A stretch of DNA of 7,945 nt from Shewanella sp. (lineage in GTDB: Bacteria > Pseudomonadota > Gammaproteobacteria > Enterobacterales > Shewanellaceae), in NCBI GenBank assembly GCA_004195335.1, contig SDWK01000569.1, positions 1 through 7,945 of the forward strand, read 5' to 3'. Below, piece by piece: positions 1 to 6,531 of this stretch. Numbering within the stretch: position 1 is the stretch's first letter; each line of letters opens with the position of its first letter. The notes under the pieces were generated by a model. That model did not search any database. It was not told the origin of the DNA and worked only from the letters and a program-made list of their open reading frames with translations. The position numbers and the translations under genes are program-made.

Positions 1-19
1 AGATGTGTATAAGAGACAG
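1..19 (+). other. Tn5/Nextera mosaic-end adapter (sequencing artefact)
   Basis: The first 19 bases, agatgtgtataagagacag, are exactly the hyperactive Tn5 mosaic end used in Nextera tagmentation libraries. A chance exact match at the very first base is very unlikely, so this is untrimmed adapter at a contig end. Read from the GTG at position 5, it encodes the well-known contaminant peptide start MYKRQ and is open into the following gene, giving that gene a false 25-residue N-terminal extension. Genomic sequence begins at about position 20. Confidence 0.97.
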
Positions 20-79
20 TCTATTAAGTTAGCTAAACTAGCAACAGGATCAAAGTTATTTATAAATAGTAAGGTAAGT

Positions 80-3000
80 ATGTCCGCTATTAGCGAAAAA
101 ATCAGCAGTTTGCCAAAGAAATATAAACAATTACCTAAGTATCAACGATACCTCTCCATTCTGTTAGCTTCATACTTTGCCTATGCGGGTATCTTAGGGC
201 TGATTGTCCCCTACGCTGTCGAAAAACAGCTTCCGGTACAACTTGGCACTCTGTTCAACAGGCCTGTCAATTTAGATGATGTCAGCATCAATCCTTTTAC
301 ACTAAACGTAGTTTTGACCGGCTTTAAAATAAAAGAGGTCGATGAAAGTGAGTTTGTTGGTTTTGATGAACTAAATTTTGAACTGCGTTTCTGGCACTCA
401 GTGTTCAATGGCGCTATCAGCATAAACGATGTCACCTTAAATCAACCCTTCGTGTTTGCCGAGCGTTTAAATACCAAGGAAAAGCTGCAATTCAACTTTT
501 CAGATATTCTGGCTGAACTGGAAAAATCTCCCGAATCACCTCAAGAGTCATCGGATAAACCAATGAGCTTGCCTCACGTGATCGTTGAAAACCTGTCGAT
601 TGCTAACGCTAATTTCTTATATTCAGATAACCTCACCGACAGTCGGTTACAGTACCCGGCGGTAAACCTCAAGGTGAAAGGCTTCGATACCTTTACTGAC
701 ATTACAAGCGCCGCTTCGGGGAATCACTTTTCCATTCACTTTGTTGGAGACGAAGGGGGCGAGATCTCAACACAGGGACAGATACAGGTATCACCGCTCA
801 ATATTGTCGGCGAGTTAACATTAACCGCAATAAAACTGCCACAATTTTGGTCTTTTATCTCTGACGACTTTCAGGCGAAACTCAAAACCGGACAGTTGAA
901 TTTTCAAAGCCATTTCGAAGTCAAATCACACCCAACATCGAGTCAAGCGGCGATTCAAGTGGTCACCACCCAAGGGGCCTTCTCTTTAGAAAACATCCTG
1001 TTTACCCATGAAGAGCGCCCTTTGGTGAGCTTGCCATTACTGGCCCTTGAGGGCATAGAACTCAATCTTGATAATAAAGAGATAATCGCTAACCGTTTAC
1101 ATACCGAAAATTTAAACCTAAACGCCAGCATCACCCCTGATGGCATCGATATTGTCCCATTTTTCATGCCAAATTTTATGGCTAATTCGGCCAGTGAAAC
1201 AGACTCAGTAACGGTCAAAAAGGATAAGCCTCTAAGATCTGAAGACAAAGACAGCGAACATTCAAGCTTATGGTCTGCGACCTTAGGTGGAATATCTATA
1301 AAAGACTATGCGCTGAACATACAAGAGAACCTGCTCACCGAAAATACGCCCTGGCGCATAGCGCCGATAAACCTGACCACAGGGTCAATCCAGTCTGATT
1401 TCAATTCCCCTATCGAATACCGTTTAGACGTAGGTATCAACGCTCAAGAAGACATAGATATCAACGCTCAAGGTAAGTTAGCGTCGACGGGCAAGCTTGA
1501 GGTCAATCAACAACATCTTGCTGCCGATCTGCAGCTGACTGGTTTTTCGTTAAAGCAGCTGCAACCTTACCTAGCCCCATATATCAATATCACGGTAAAA
1601 AATGGTGAACTCAACTCTAGCGGCCACTTAGAAGCCAGCTCAGCTGATGATTTAAGCTTTATCGGTGATATCACAGTCAATGAACTGCTGGTTAAAGACA
1701 ATCAACATAAAAAAACGTTATTGAAATGGCAGTCGATGGCGATACAAAAGTTAAATTTTGATCAGGGTAAACAGCAATTAACCGTCGATCAGATTAACTT
1801 CTCTCAACCTTACAGCCGCATCATCATCGCTGAAGATAAAAGCACTAACTTCCAGCAACTGCTAGTGAGTACAGCCCCGACGCCTAAATCTAAGACAAAG
1901 GGAACTCCCAAGGTAAAAGCGGTTGAAAAAGGTCTTAAGCCATCAGAGACTAATCAACAAGCTCCCTTGGATATTCGGATCGGTAAGATCACATTTTCTG
2001 ACGGTTCGACCTTCTTTGCCGATAACTCATTAACGCCCAACTTTGCGGCAAGTATTGAACAGTTACAAGGAAGTGTGAGCCAATTGTCCTCGTCATCGGA
2101 CAAAGCCGCGATTGTCGATATAACAGGAAAAATTGACAAATATGCTCCCGTCACTCTTAAAGGAGAGATTAACCCTTTACTCGAACAACCCTACCTGGAT
2201 TTGGATCTTAACTTTAACAATGTGGAGCTCACATCGGTTAACCCCTACTCAGGCACCTATGCCGGCTATTATATCGATAAGGGACAACTTTCATTAGAGG
2301 TGAGCTACTTGCTTAAAGACAATAAGCTCAATGGCAGTAACCATATTGTCGTCAACCAATTAGAACTCGGGGAGCCCAGCAATAGCAGCTTGGCCACCAG
2401 CCTGCCGGTGACACTGGCGATAGCCCTGTTACAAGACAGACATGGTGTTATCGACTTAGGACTCGAGGTGTCGGGCGATCTCGACTCTCCGGACTTTAGT
2501 GTAGGCAGTATAGTGATGACGGCATTGACCAATGTGATCACTAAAGCCGTTACCGCCCCATTTTCTTTACTCGCCGGGATATTTGGTGACGATGAAGAGC
2601 TCGATAAAATTGAATTTAGCGCAGGTAAGGCCCTGATAGAAGATGATCAGAGCCGTAAGCTGGCAACCCTTGCCACCGCCCTCCTCGACAGACCTAAGTT
2701 AACCTTGAGCATTGAGGGCGCAATCAATTCGGCGACTGACAGCCGTGTGCTGCAAGAGCAAGCACTGTGGCACAAACTGGCGCAGCTAAGTCAGCTTGAG
2801 ATTGAGGAGTTACCCAACAATCTCTCACCGAGTACCTACCCAACCCAAGGACCACTCTCCACTGCGCTCATCACCTTGTATGAAAGCGAAGTGAAACAAG
2901 AGGCCAATACTCTCAAACAACAAATCAGCAAGAGTCATGAGCAGGAGCCTGCTCTCAGCGAGCCCCAGTTGCTGACTCAGTGGCATATCGCCCTCTACAA

Positions 3001-3190
3001 CCACTGTCTTAATCGACAGATGGTCGATGACAATATGTTAGGCACCCTTGCCAGCGAGAGGGCACAAGCGGTAAAAGCGCATTTAATCGATATCAATAAA
3101 GTGCCGGCTAATCGAATATTTCTTCGCGACAGCCGCATCGATATCAATCAAGGCGCACAGGAGGCACTACTGACATTAGGGGCAGATTAA
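80..3190 (+). CDS. DUF748 (AsmA-like) envelope protein
   Basis: I take the start as the ATG at 80 (MSAISEKISS...), preceded by AAGG at 71-74 with 5-base spacing. The reading frame is open further upstream, but that part runs into adapter sequence. The product is 1036 residues. It has a short basic cytoplasmic tail, one membrane segment at about residues 24-45, then the DUF748 signature: PVQLGTLFNRPVNLDDVSINPF, a GFxIKE stretch, and FNFSDILAEL at the end of the first repeat. The long remainder is rich in alternating polar/hydrophobic beta-type sequence, as in AsmA-like proteins. Two charged low-complexity linkers (about residues 372-396 and 600-627) separate blocks. The last 44 residues (ERAQAVKAHLIDINKVPANRIFLRD...) resemble the closing helix-strand of OmpA-like peptidoglycan-binding domains. 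AsmA-like proteins are inner-membrane anchored, periplasm-spanning, and several are implicated in moving phospholipid to the outer membrane. That role here is inference. A glutaredoxin gene follows 65 bases downstream and may be co-transcribed. Confidence 0.88.
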   Translation: MSAISEKISSLPKKYKQLPKYQRYLSILLASYFAYAGILGLIVPYAVEKQLPVQLGTLFNRPVNLDDVSINPFTLNVVLTGFKIKEVDESEFVGFDELNFELRFWHSVFNGAISINDVTLNQPFVFAERLNTKEKLQFNFSDILAELEKSPESPQESSDKPMSLPHVIVENLSIANANFLYSDNLTDSRLQYPAVNLKVKGFDTFTDITSAASGNHFSIHFVGDEGGEISTQGQIQVSPLNIVGELTLTAIKLPQFWSFISDDFQAKLKTGQLNFQSHFEVKSHPTSSQAAIQVVTTQGAFSLENILFTHEERPLVSLPLLALEGIELNLDNKEIIANRLHTENLNLNASITPDGIDIVPFFMPNFMANSASETDSVTVKKDKPLRSEDKDSEHSSLWSATLGGISIKDYALNIQENLLTENTPWRIAPINLTTGSIQSDFNSPIEYRLDVGINAQEDIDINAQGKLASTGKLEVNQQHLAADLQLTGFSLKQLQPYLAPYINITVKNGELNSSGHLEASSADDLSFIGDITVNELLVKDNQHKKTLLKWQSMAIQKLNFDQGKQQLTVDQINFSQPYSRIIIAEDKSTNFQQLLVSTAPTPKSKTKGTPKVKAVEKGLKPSETNQQAPLDIRIGKITFSDGSTFFADNSLTPNFAASIEQLQGSVSQLSSSSDKAAIVDITGKIDKYAPVTLKGEINPLLEQPYLDLDLNFNNVELTSVNPYSGTYAGYYIDKGQLSLEVSYLLKDNKLNGSNHIVVNQLELGEPSNSSLATSLPVTLAIALLQDRHGVIDLGLEVSGDLDSPDFSVGSIVMTALTNVITKAVTAPFSLLAGIFGDDEELDKIEFSAGKALIEDDQSRKLATLATALLDRPKLTLSIEGAINSATDSRVLQEQALWHKLAQLSQLEIEELPNNLSPSTYPTQGPLSTALITLYESEVKQEANTLKQQISKSHEQEPALSEPQLLTQWHIALYNHCLNRQMVDDNMLGTLASERAQAVKAHLIDINKVPANRIFLRDSRIDINQGAQEALLTLGAD

Positions 3191-3255
3191 AAGATTCAAT
3201 AATTATGTGACATGGGTTACACTCTGGCGGATTTTGACTTATTCAGAGGTAGTTC

Positions 3256-3612
3256 ATGTTTATTGTTCGTTGGATTCTAGGCCGTATCATCCTAATGCTT
3301 AATTTCATTTTCGCGCCGAAAAAGCGTCAGCGCCCGCAGGATGAGCAGTCAAAAATCGATGCCGAAACTCAGTTGCTCGCGTTATATGAATACAAAGCTT
3401 GCCCATTTTGCGTTAAAGTTCGTCGCGAAATGCGTCGTCAAGGACTCAACATTGCTCGACTCGATGCAAAACAGGATAACCACAAGGAAGCGCTTGTCAG
3501 CCAGGGCGGAAAAGCTAAAGTCCCTTGCTTAAGAATCGAGGAGAATGGTGAGACTCGCTGGATGTATGAATCTTCAGATATTATCAATTATCTGGACAAG
3601 CGATTCGCATAA
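3256..3612 (+). CDS. membrane-anchored glutaredoxin family protein
   Basis: The 118-residue product has a clear thioredoxin-fold glutaredoxin / GST N-terminal domain at about residues 41-117. The redox motif is CPFC (49-52) after the strand LLALYEYKA. KVPCL (88-92) supplies the cis-proline, and ESSDIINYLDKRF (105-117) is the usual glutathione-side and final helix. The first 20 residues (MFIVRWILGRIILMLNFIFA) are a hydrophobic segment followed by a basic stretch PKKRQR. This predicts an N-terminal membrane anchor with the active site on the cytoplasmic side, unlike the soluble roughly 85-residue glutaredoxins. AGAGG at 3245-3249, 6 bases before the ATG, supports the start. Family function is glutathione-dependent thiol-disulfide exchange; the specific partner is unknown. 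It follows the DUF748 gene by 65 bases and ends at a strong terminator. Confidence 0.9.
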   Translation: MFIVRWILGRIILMLNFIFAPKKRQRPQDEQSKIDAETQLLALYEYKACPFCVKVRREMRRQGLNIARLDAKQDNHKEALVSQGGKAKVPCLRIEENGETRWMYESSDIINYLDKRFA

Positions 3613-3620
3613 GCGAAACG

Positions 3621-3651
3621 AAAATAGCGACCCATCTCAGGTCGCTATTTT
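3621..3651. terminator. bidirectional rho-independent terminator
   Basis: A perfect 12-bp inverted repeat (AAAATAGCGACC at 3621-3632 and its complement at 3640-3651) encloses a 7-base loop. It lies 8 bases after the glutaredoxin stop and 27 bases from the stop of the convergent CBS-protein gene. A/T runs at both ends of the stem give U-rich tails in either direction, so it can end both transcription units. Confidence 0.9.
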
Positions 3652-3678
3652 ATTATCTCACGACGCAAAAAAAAGCAA

Positions 3679-4083
3679 TTACTGTTCCGCCATCATCCCT
3701 TTAAGTACCAAATCATGATAACTCACTAAACCTAAGATTTTACCCGCTTCAATCACCGGGGCCTTGGTGATACGAAATCGCTCAAACAAGCGGGCACAAT
3801 AACGGACGTCCATCTCTGGGCTGACTGATAATACTGGTTTGATCATGATCTCGTAGATATTCACCCGCTCCGGCGCTTTATCTTTTGCCAGCACCTTCTT
3901 AGCAATATCACTCATCAATACCATACCAAACTCATCGTCTTCATTACGTTTATTGACGAGTAATACTCTCACGTTTTGAGAGCTGGCCAGTTCGATGGCA
4001 TCGGCAACAGTATGAAGCCCATCGACCATGACAAACTTCTTCGTCATCACATCTGAATTTCGTACTACCTTGCGGTGGCTCAT
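3679..4083 (-). CDS. two-CBS-domain protein, last gene of the DUF1538 operon
   Basis: The 134-residue soluble protein consists of a tandem CBS pair (Bateman module): CBS1 at about residues 10-67 (VMTKKFVMVDGLHTVADAIEL ... FGMVLMSDIAKKVL) and CBS2 at about 77-131 (YEIMIKPVLSVSPEMDVRYCARLFERFRITKAPVIEAGKILGLVSYHDLV). No other domain is present, so it is a stand-alone sensor or regulatory subunit. CBS pairs commonly bind AMP, ADP, ATP or S-adenosyl compounds; which one applies here cannot be read from sequence. The start ATG overlaps the TGA of the PII-like gene as ATGA, and GAGG lies 7 bases upstream (4091-4094), indicating translational coupling. The inference is that it modulates the DUF1538 membrane pair in response to nucleotide state, together with the PII-like protein. 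Confidence 0.92.
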   Translation of the reverse strand: MSHRKVVRNSDVMTKKFVMVDGLHTVADAIELASSQNVRVLLVNKRNEDDEFGMVLMSDIAKKVLAKDKAPERVNIYEIMIKPVLSVSPEMDVRYCARLFERFRITKAPVIEAGKILGLVSYHDLVLKGMMAEQ

Positions 4084-4430
4084 AAATCATCCTCAATATC
4101 TTTACTGATCTGTTGGACCTGATGGGCAACCCCAACGGCATCTTCGACATCAATCTGAATCGCGATCCCCTGACCCGGGTTAATATCAAACCCTCCGACC
4201 CGATTGATCGTTTCCAGTATACTTCTGCTCTTATGTTCTTCGACTAAAAATAGAATCACATCCCGCTGAACATCCAAAGAGAGACCCATAAAGGTCTTTT
4301 TCTTCTCCAGCCCTTCTCCTCTGGCGTGATTAATGACTGTCGCGCCTGTCGCACCGGCCTCTCTCGCAGCATCGAGAATACTGTTGGTAGTGACATCATC
4401 TACGAATGCGATAATGAGTTTAAAGCGCAT
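4080..4430 (-). CDS. PII-like (GlnB superfamily) signalling protein
   Basis: The length of 116 residues is close to the usual 112 of GlnB/GlnK. The N-terminal strand MRFKLIIAFVDD, the helix SILDAAREAGATGATVINHARGEG, the core strand VQRDVILFLVEE and the helix SRSILETINRVG follow the ferredoxin-like PII order. The T-loop region is short and lysine-rich (about residues 38-52, GEGLEKKKTFMGLSL). It has no tyrosine, so the classical Tyr51 uridylylation site is absent. The canonical TGDGKI B-loop is replaced by GGFDINPGQGIAIQID (79-94). It is therefore a divergent PII-like protein rather than a nitrogen-status GlnB. A strong AAAGGAG at 4438-4444, 7 bases from the ATG, lies inside the end of the upstream DUF1538 gene, with which it overlaps by 11 bases. 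PII proteins are trimers that often bind and gate membrane proteins encoded beside them; the adjacent DUF1538 pair is the likely partner (inference). Confidence 0.9.
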   Translation of the reverse strand: MRFKLIIAFVDDVTTNSILDAAREAGATGATVINHARGEGLEKKKTFMGLSLDVQRDVILFLVEEHKSRSILETINRVGGFDINPGQGIAIQIDVEDAVGVAHQVQQISKDIEDDL

Positions 4431-5211
4431 TTTTTTGCTCCTTTAACGAACGTCTCTTATTTAATACTGCCACTATTTGCGCATATGCCATCACGGATAT
4501 AATAGGAAATAAACTGGCAAAAGCGATCAGACCAAATCCATCAATTAACGGATTTCGCCCCTCTACATTTGTTGCTAAACCTAAGCCCAGAGCCGCGACT
4601 AAAGGTACGGTAACCGTTGACGTTGTCACCCCACCTGAGTCATACGCCAAAGGCACGATGAATTTAGGCGCATAAAAGGTCTGGATAACCACAATGACAT
4701 ACCCCGCCATAATGTAATAATGGATCGGATCACCGACAACAATCCGAAAACACCCCAACGCGATGCCAAATGACACCCCGATAGCCACCGAGATCCGTAA
4801 TCCCTGCACACTAATCGCACCCGCCGATACCTCATTCGCCTTAATCGCTACCGCAATTAACGAAGGCTCGGCTATGGTCGTGCTAAAACCTATGGCAGCC
4901 GCAAAGATATAGACCCAGAAATAATCTTGCCAAATGGTTGCTTCATGGACACCGCCTTCTGGATGAATGAATGCTGGAGACGTTAGCTGTTCGGCCATGC
5001 TTTCACCAATAGGAAACAGTGCCAACTCGAGTCCAACCAAAAATAGACTCAGGCCCATAATCACATAAACAAACCCTAATACAACCTGACGCAAATTGGC
5101 TATAGGACGTTTTAACACCCCAAGTTGAAAGCCAAATAAGATAACCGCAATGGGAAGCACATCCCTTACCGTCAATAGGAAGGTAGTTAACAGACTCGAT
5201 AGCATCTCCAT
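4420..5211 (-). CDS. DUF1538 integral membrane protein, subunit B
   Basis: The 263-residue polytopic membrane protein is of the DUF1538 family. Hydrophobic segments lie at about 18-33, 43-62, 97-111, 138-155, 164-180, a partly polar one near 200-214, and 224-250. Family motifs visible are LFPIGES (65-71), TTIAEPSLIAVAIKA (111-125), GLRISVAIGVS (137-147) and [16 protein letters not shown] (189-204), then [20 protein letters not shown]. The charged tail NKRRSLKEQKN is presumably cytoplasmic. It is a homologue of the neighbouring DUF1538 protein, with the same motifs in the same order. The start codon overlaps the upstream stop as TGATG; there is no strong Shine-Dalgarno, so translation probably depends on coupling. 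The family appears to be a membrane carrier or channel of unknown substrate; I do not recognise a specific function. Confidence 0.9.
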   Translation of the reverse strand: MEMLSSLLTTFLLTVRDVLPIAVILFGFQLGVLKRPIANLRQVVLGFVYVIMGLSLFLVGLELALFPIGESMAEQLTSPAFIHPEGGVHEATIWQDYFWVYIFAAAIGFSTTIAEPSLIAVAIKANEVSAGAISVQGLRISVAIGVSFGIALGCFRIVVGDPIHYYIMAGYVIVVIQTFYAPKFIVPLAYDSGGVTTSTVTVPLVAALGLGLATNVEGRNPLIDGFGLIAFASLFPIISVMAYAQIVAVLNKRRSLKEQKNAL

Positions 5212-5945
5212 CAGAGCACCACCATGCCATAGAGAAGCACGAATATCATCGGTGTTAAACTGGCAAACGCGATTAAACCAAAGCCATCTAACATAGGATT
5301 CCGTCCTTTAATGACCGTCGCTAAGCCAACCCCTAAGGCAGTCACAAGGGGCACGGTGATCGTTGAAGTGGTCACGCCTCCAGAATCATAGGCGATGCCA
5401 ATAATATTCTCCGGTGCAAAGCTGGTCAGAATCATCACAGTGACATAACCACCAATGATAAGATAATGAATCGGCCAGCCCTTAAGAATACGAACAACGC
5501 CGAGTAAAATAGCCAAGCCAACCGAAATGGCGACGGTGATCCTCAACCCCATCGCATAATTGTCCATCGCCTCTTCTGTCATCGCAATGGCATTACCCTG
5601 AGCTGCAACTTGCGCGGCCTCATTCGCCACGGCAGTGAGCGCGGGCTCGGCTAATGTGGTACCAAAACCCAATGAAAATGAAAAAATCACCAACCAAAAA
5701 ACACTGCCCTTTCTGGCTAAGGCTTGCGCCAAAGATTCACCGATGGGAAACAAACCCATCTCCAATCCGAATACAAAAAATGTCAAACCAAAAACGATGA
5801 ACACGAGGCCAATTAGAATTGAAAAGAGGTTATCTGGCGCTTGCTGTAGCACTACTATCTCAAAAAAAGCGACTACGAGAATGATAGGAATAAGATCCTT
5901 AAAACTCGATAACAAGGATTGGAGCAGTTTTATCATTGCCCCCAT
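5211..5945 (-). CDS. DUF1538 integral membrane protein, subunit A
   Basis: The 244-residue polytopic protein is first in the four-gene operon. Hydrophobic segments lie at about 17-33, 41-60, 82-97, 134-151, 158-174, near 196-210, and 222-243. It carries the DUF1538 motifs LFPIGES (65-71), [15 protein letters not shown] (96-110), [11 protein letters not shown] (133-143) and [16 protein letters not shown] (185-200), then [21 protein letters not shown]. Compared with subunit B it has a longer, Ala/Gln/Glu-rich segment between the AEP motif and GLRI (about 111-132), and it lacks B's loop at 79-95. The start ATG at 5945 has GGAG five bases upstream. A second in-frame ATG at 5936 overlaps the stop of a possible leader ORF. 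In many bacteria DUF1538 occurs as a tandem repeat in one chain (from memory); here the two copies are separate genes and probably form a hetero-oligomer. Confidence 0.9.
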   Translation of the reverse strand: MGAMIKLLQSLLSSFKDLIPIILVVAFFEIVVLQQAPDNLFSILIGLVFIVFGLTFFVFGLEMGLFPIGESLAQALARKGSVFWLVIFSFSLGFGTTLAEPALTAVANEAAQVAAQGNAIAMTEEAMDNYAMGLRITVAISVGLAILLGVVRILKGWPIHYLIIGGYVTVMILTSFAPENIIGIAYDSGGVTTSTITVPLVTALGVGLATVIKGRNPMLDGFGLIAFASLTPMIFVLLYGMVVL

Positions 5946-6001
5946 TGAATCTCCGAATCGCTCATCCTGTAAACGGAAAACTGTAATCCAACATTCACCA
6001 T
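5933..6001 (-). CDS. possible 22-codon leader ORF ahead of the DUF1538 operon
   Basis: An ATG at 6001-5999 is preceded by an unusually purine-rich Shine-Dalgarno region (AAAGGAGAGGGGG at 6018-6006), the best-looking ribosome site near this operon. The 22-codon frame ([20 protein letters not shown], then GQ) is out of frame with DUF1538 subunit A. It ends in a TGA that forms ATGA with that gene's second in-frame ATG (5936-5934). The arrangement would allow translational coupling of the membrane-protein gene to the leader. No run of regulatory codons typical of amino-acid attenuators is seen. It may be chance; the support is only the ribosome site and the overlap geometry. Confidence 0.35.
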   Translation of the reverse strand: MVNVGLQFSVYRMSDSEIQWGQ

Positions 6002-6531
6002 AAATCCCCCTCTCCTTTGGGTATTATTAGGGCCGCGTTTGTTGGCTACCCTTTTTTTAACAAGAATTACTGCGTTATCACTTTTTTATGTACGACAGCA
6101 TGGATGCAGAAGGTAGAGTAACGCAGGAGCAGTTACCGAGATAAACCACATCACACAAGCTCCGCCTAACTCTCATAGATAAAGAGTAAAGGTCAACAAC
6201 TCGCAGCAAAAACAACCATGAAAGGTCAACAGGCCCTAGATCTAAAGTTTGCCAGCACCATGATAAATAGCAACAACTAAATAACAAAGTCACATCAATT
6301 CTTGAGCAAAATCAAGTCGGCACTACATTCACAATATCAGATGTAAATATGGATATACGACATGCTGTTCTGATATGTAAAAAAATGTCAGTACACTGCT
6401 AACTTGCTCAATTTTAAGTTATCCTGCAATTTAGGATATAAATACTGGAGCATCACTTCCTAATGATGTGAAAATTTGCCATAAAATCATACTCAGTCAG
6501 CAATAAAGTGTTGTCATCTAAAAGAGCAAAT
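6002..6531. other. 530-base intergenic region without a convincing conserved gene
   Basis: This stretch separates the divergent DUF1538 operon and lipoprotein gene and should hold both promoters, but I see no strong -35/-10 pair for either. An AT-rich TATAAAT at 6437-6443 could be a -10 for the lipoprotein gene, with a poor -35. Inside are an 8-bp inverted repeat (CTGCGTTA 6070-6077 / TAACGCAG 6119-6126), an 11-bp direct repeat (aaaggtcaaca at 6188-6198 and 6221-6231), and a nested inverted-repeat structure at 6302-6411. A 71-codon minus-strand frame (6078-6293) has an implausible Cys/Trp/Leu-rich composition and no recognisable family. No tRNA or CRISPR is seen. Confidence 0.6.
6302..6411. 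repeat. nested inverted repeats sharing one centre
   Basis: TTGAGCAA (6302-6309) pairs with TTGCTCAA (6404-6411), and inside it ATATCAG (6334-6340) pairs with CTGATAT (6370-6376). The two pairs have centres only about 1.5 bases apart (near 6355-6356), so one imperfect stem of about 110 bases is possible, with weak extra pairing between them. It may be a structured RNA, a degenerate mobile repeat, or chance in AT-rich DNA. Confidence 0.35.

Noticed and set aside
5..79. GTG at position 5 as the start of the DUF748 protein
   Set aside because: It lies in the transposon adapter; the first residues MYKRQ are an adapter translation.
4431..4437. Run of seven A residues (minus strand) at the DUF1538-B / PII-like junction as a programmed frameshift site
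   Set aside because: Both genes have proper starts and stops and the PII-like gene has its own strong ribosome site, so no frameshift is needed.
5635..6003. 122-codon plus-strand frame opposite DUF1538 subunit A
   Set aside because: It lies antisense to a clear family member, has a Lys/Pro/Asn-rich composition with no family features, and is explained as a shadow frame.
6078..6293. 71-codon minus-strand frame in the intergenic region
   Set aside because: Cys/Trp/Leu-rich composition, no recognisable domain, and it ends inside repeat-like sequence.
6414..6443. Promoter for the lipoprotein gene (TATAAAT at 6437-6443)
   Set aside because: The -10-like box is good, but the hexamer at the right distance (TTAAGT, 6414-6419) is a poor -35, so it is not called as a feature.
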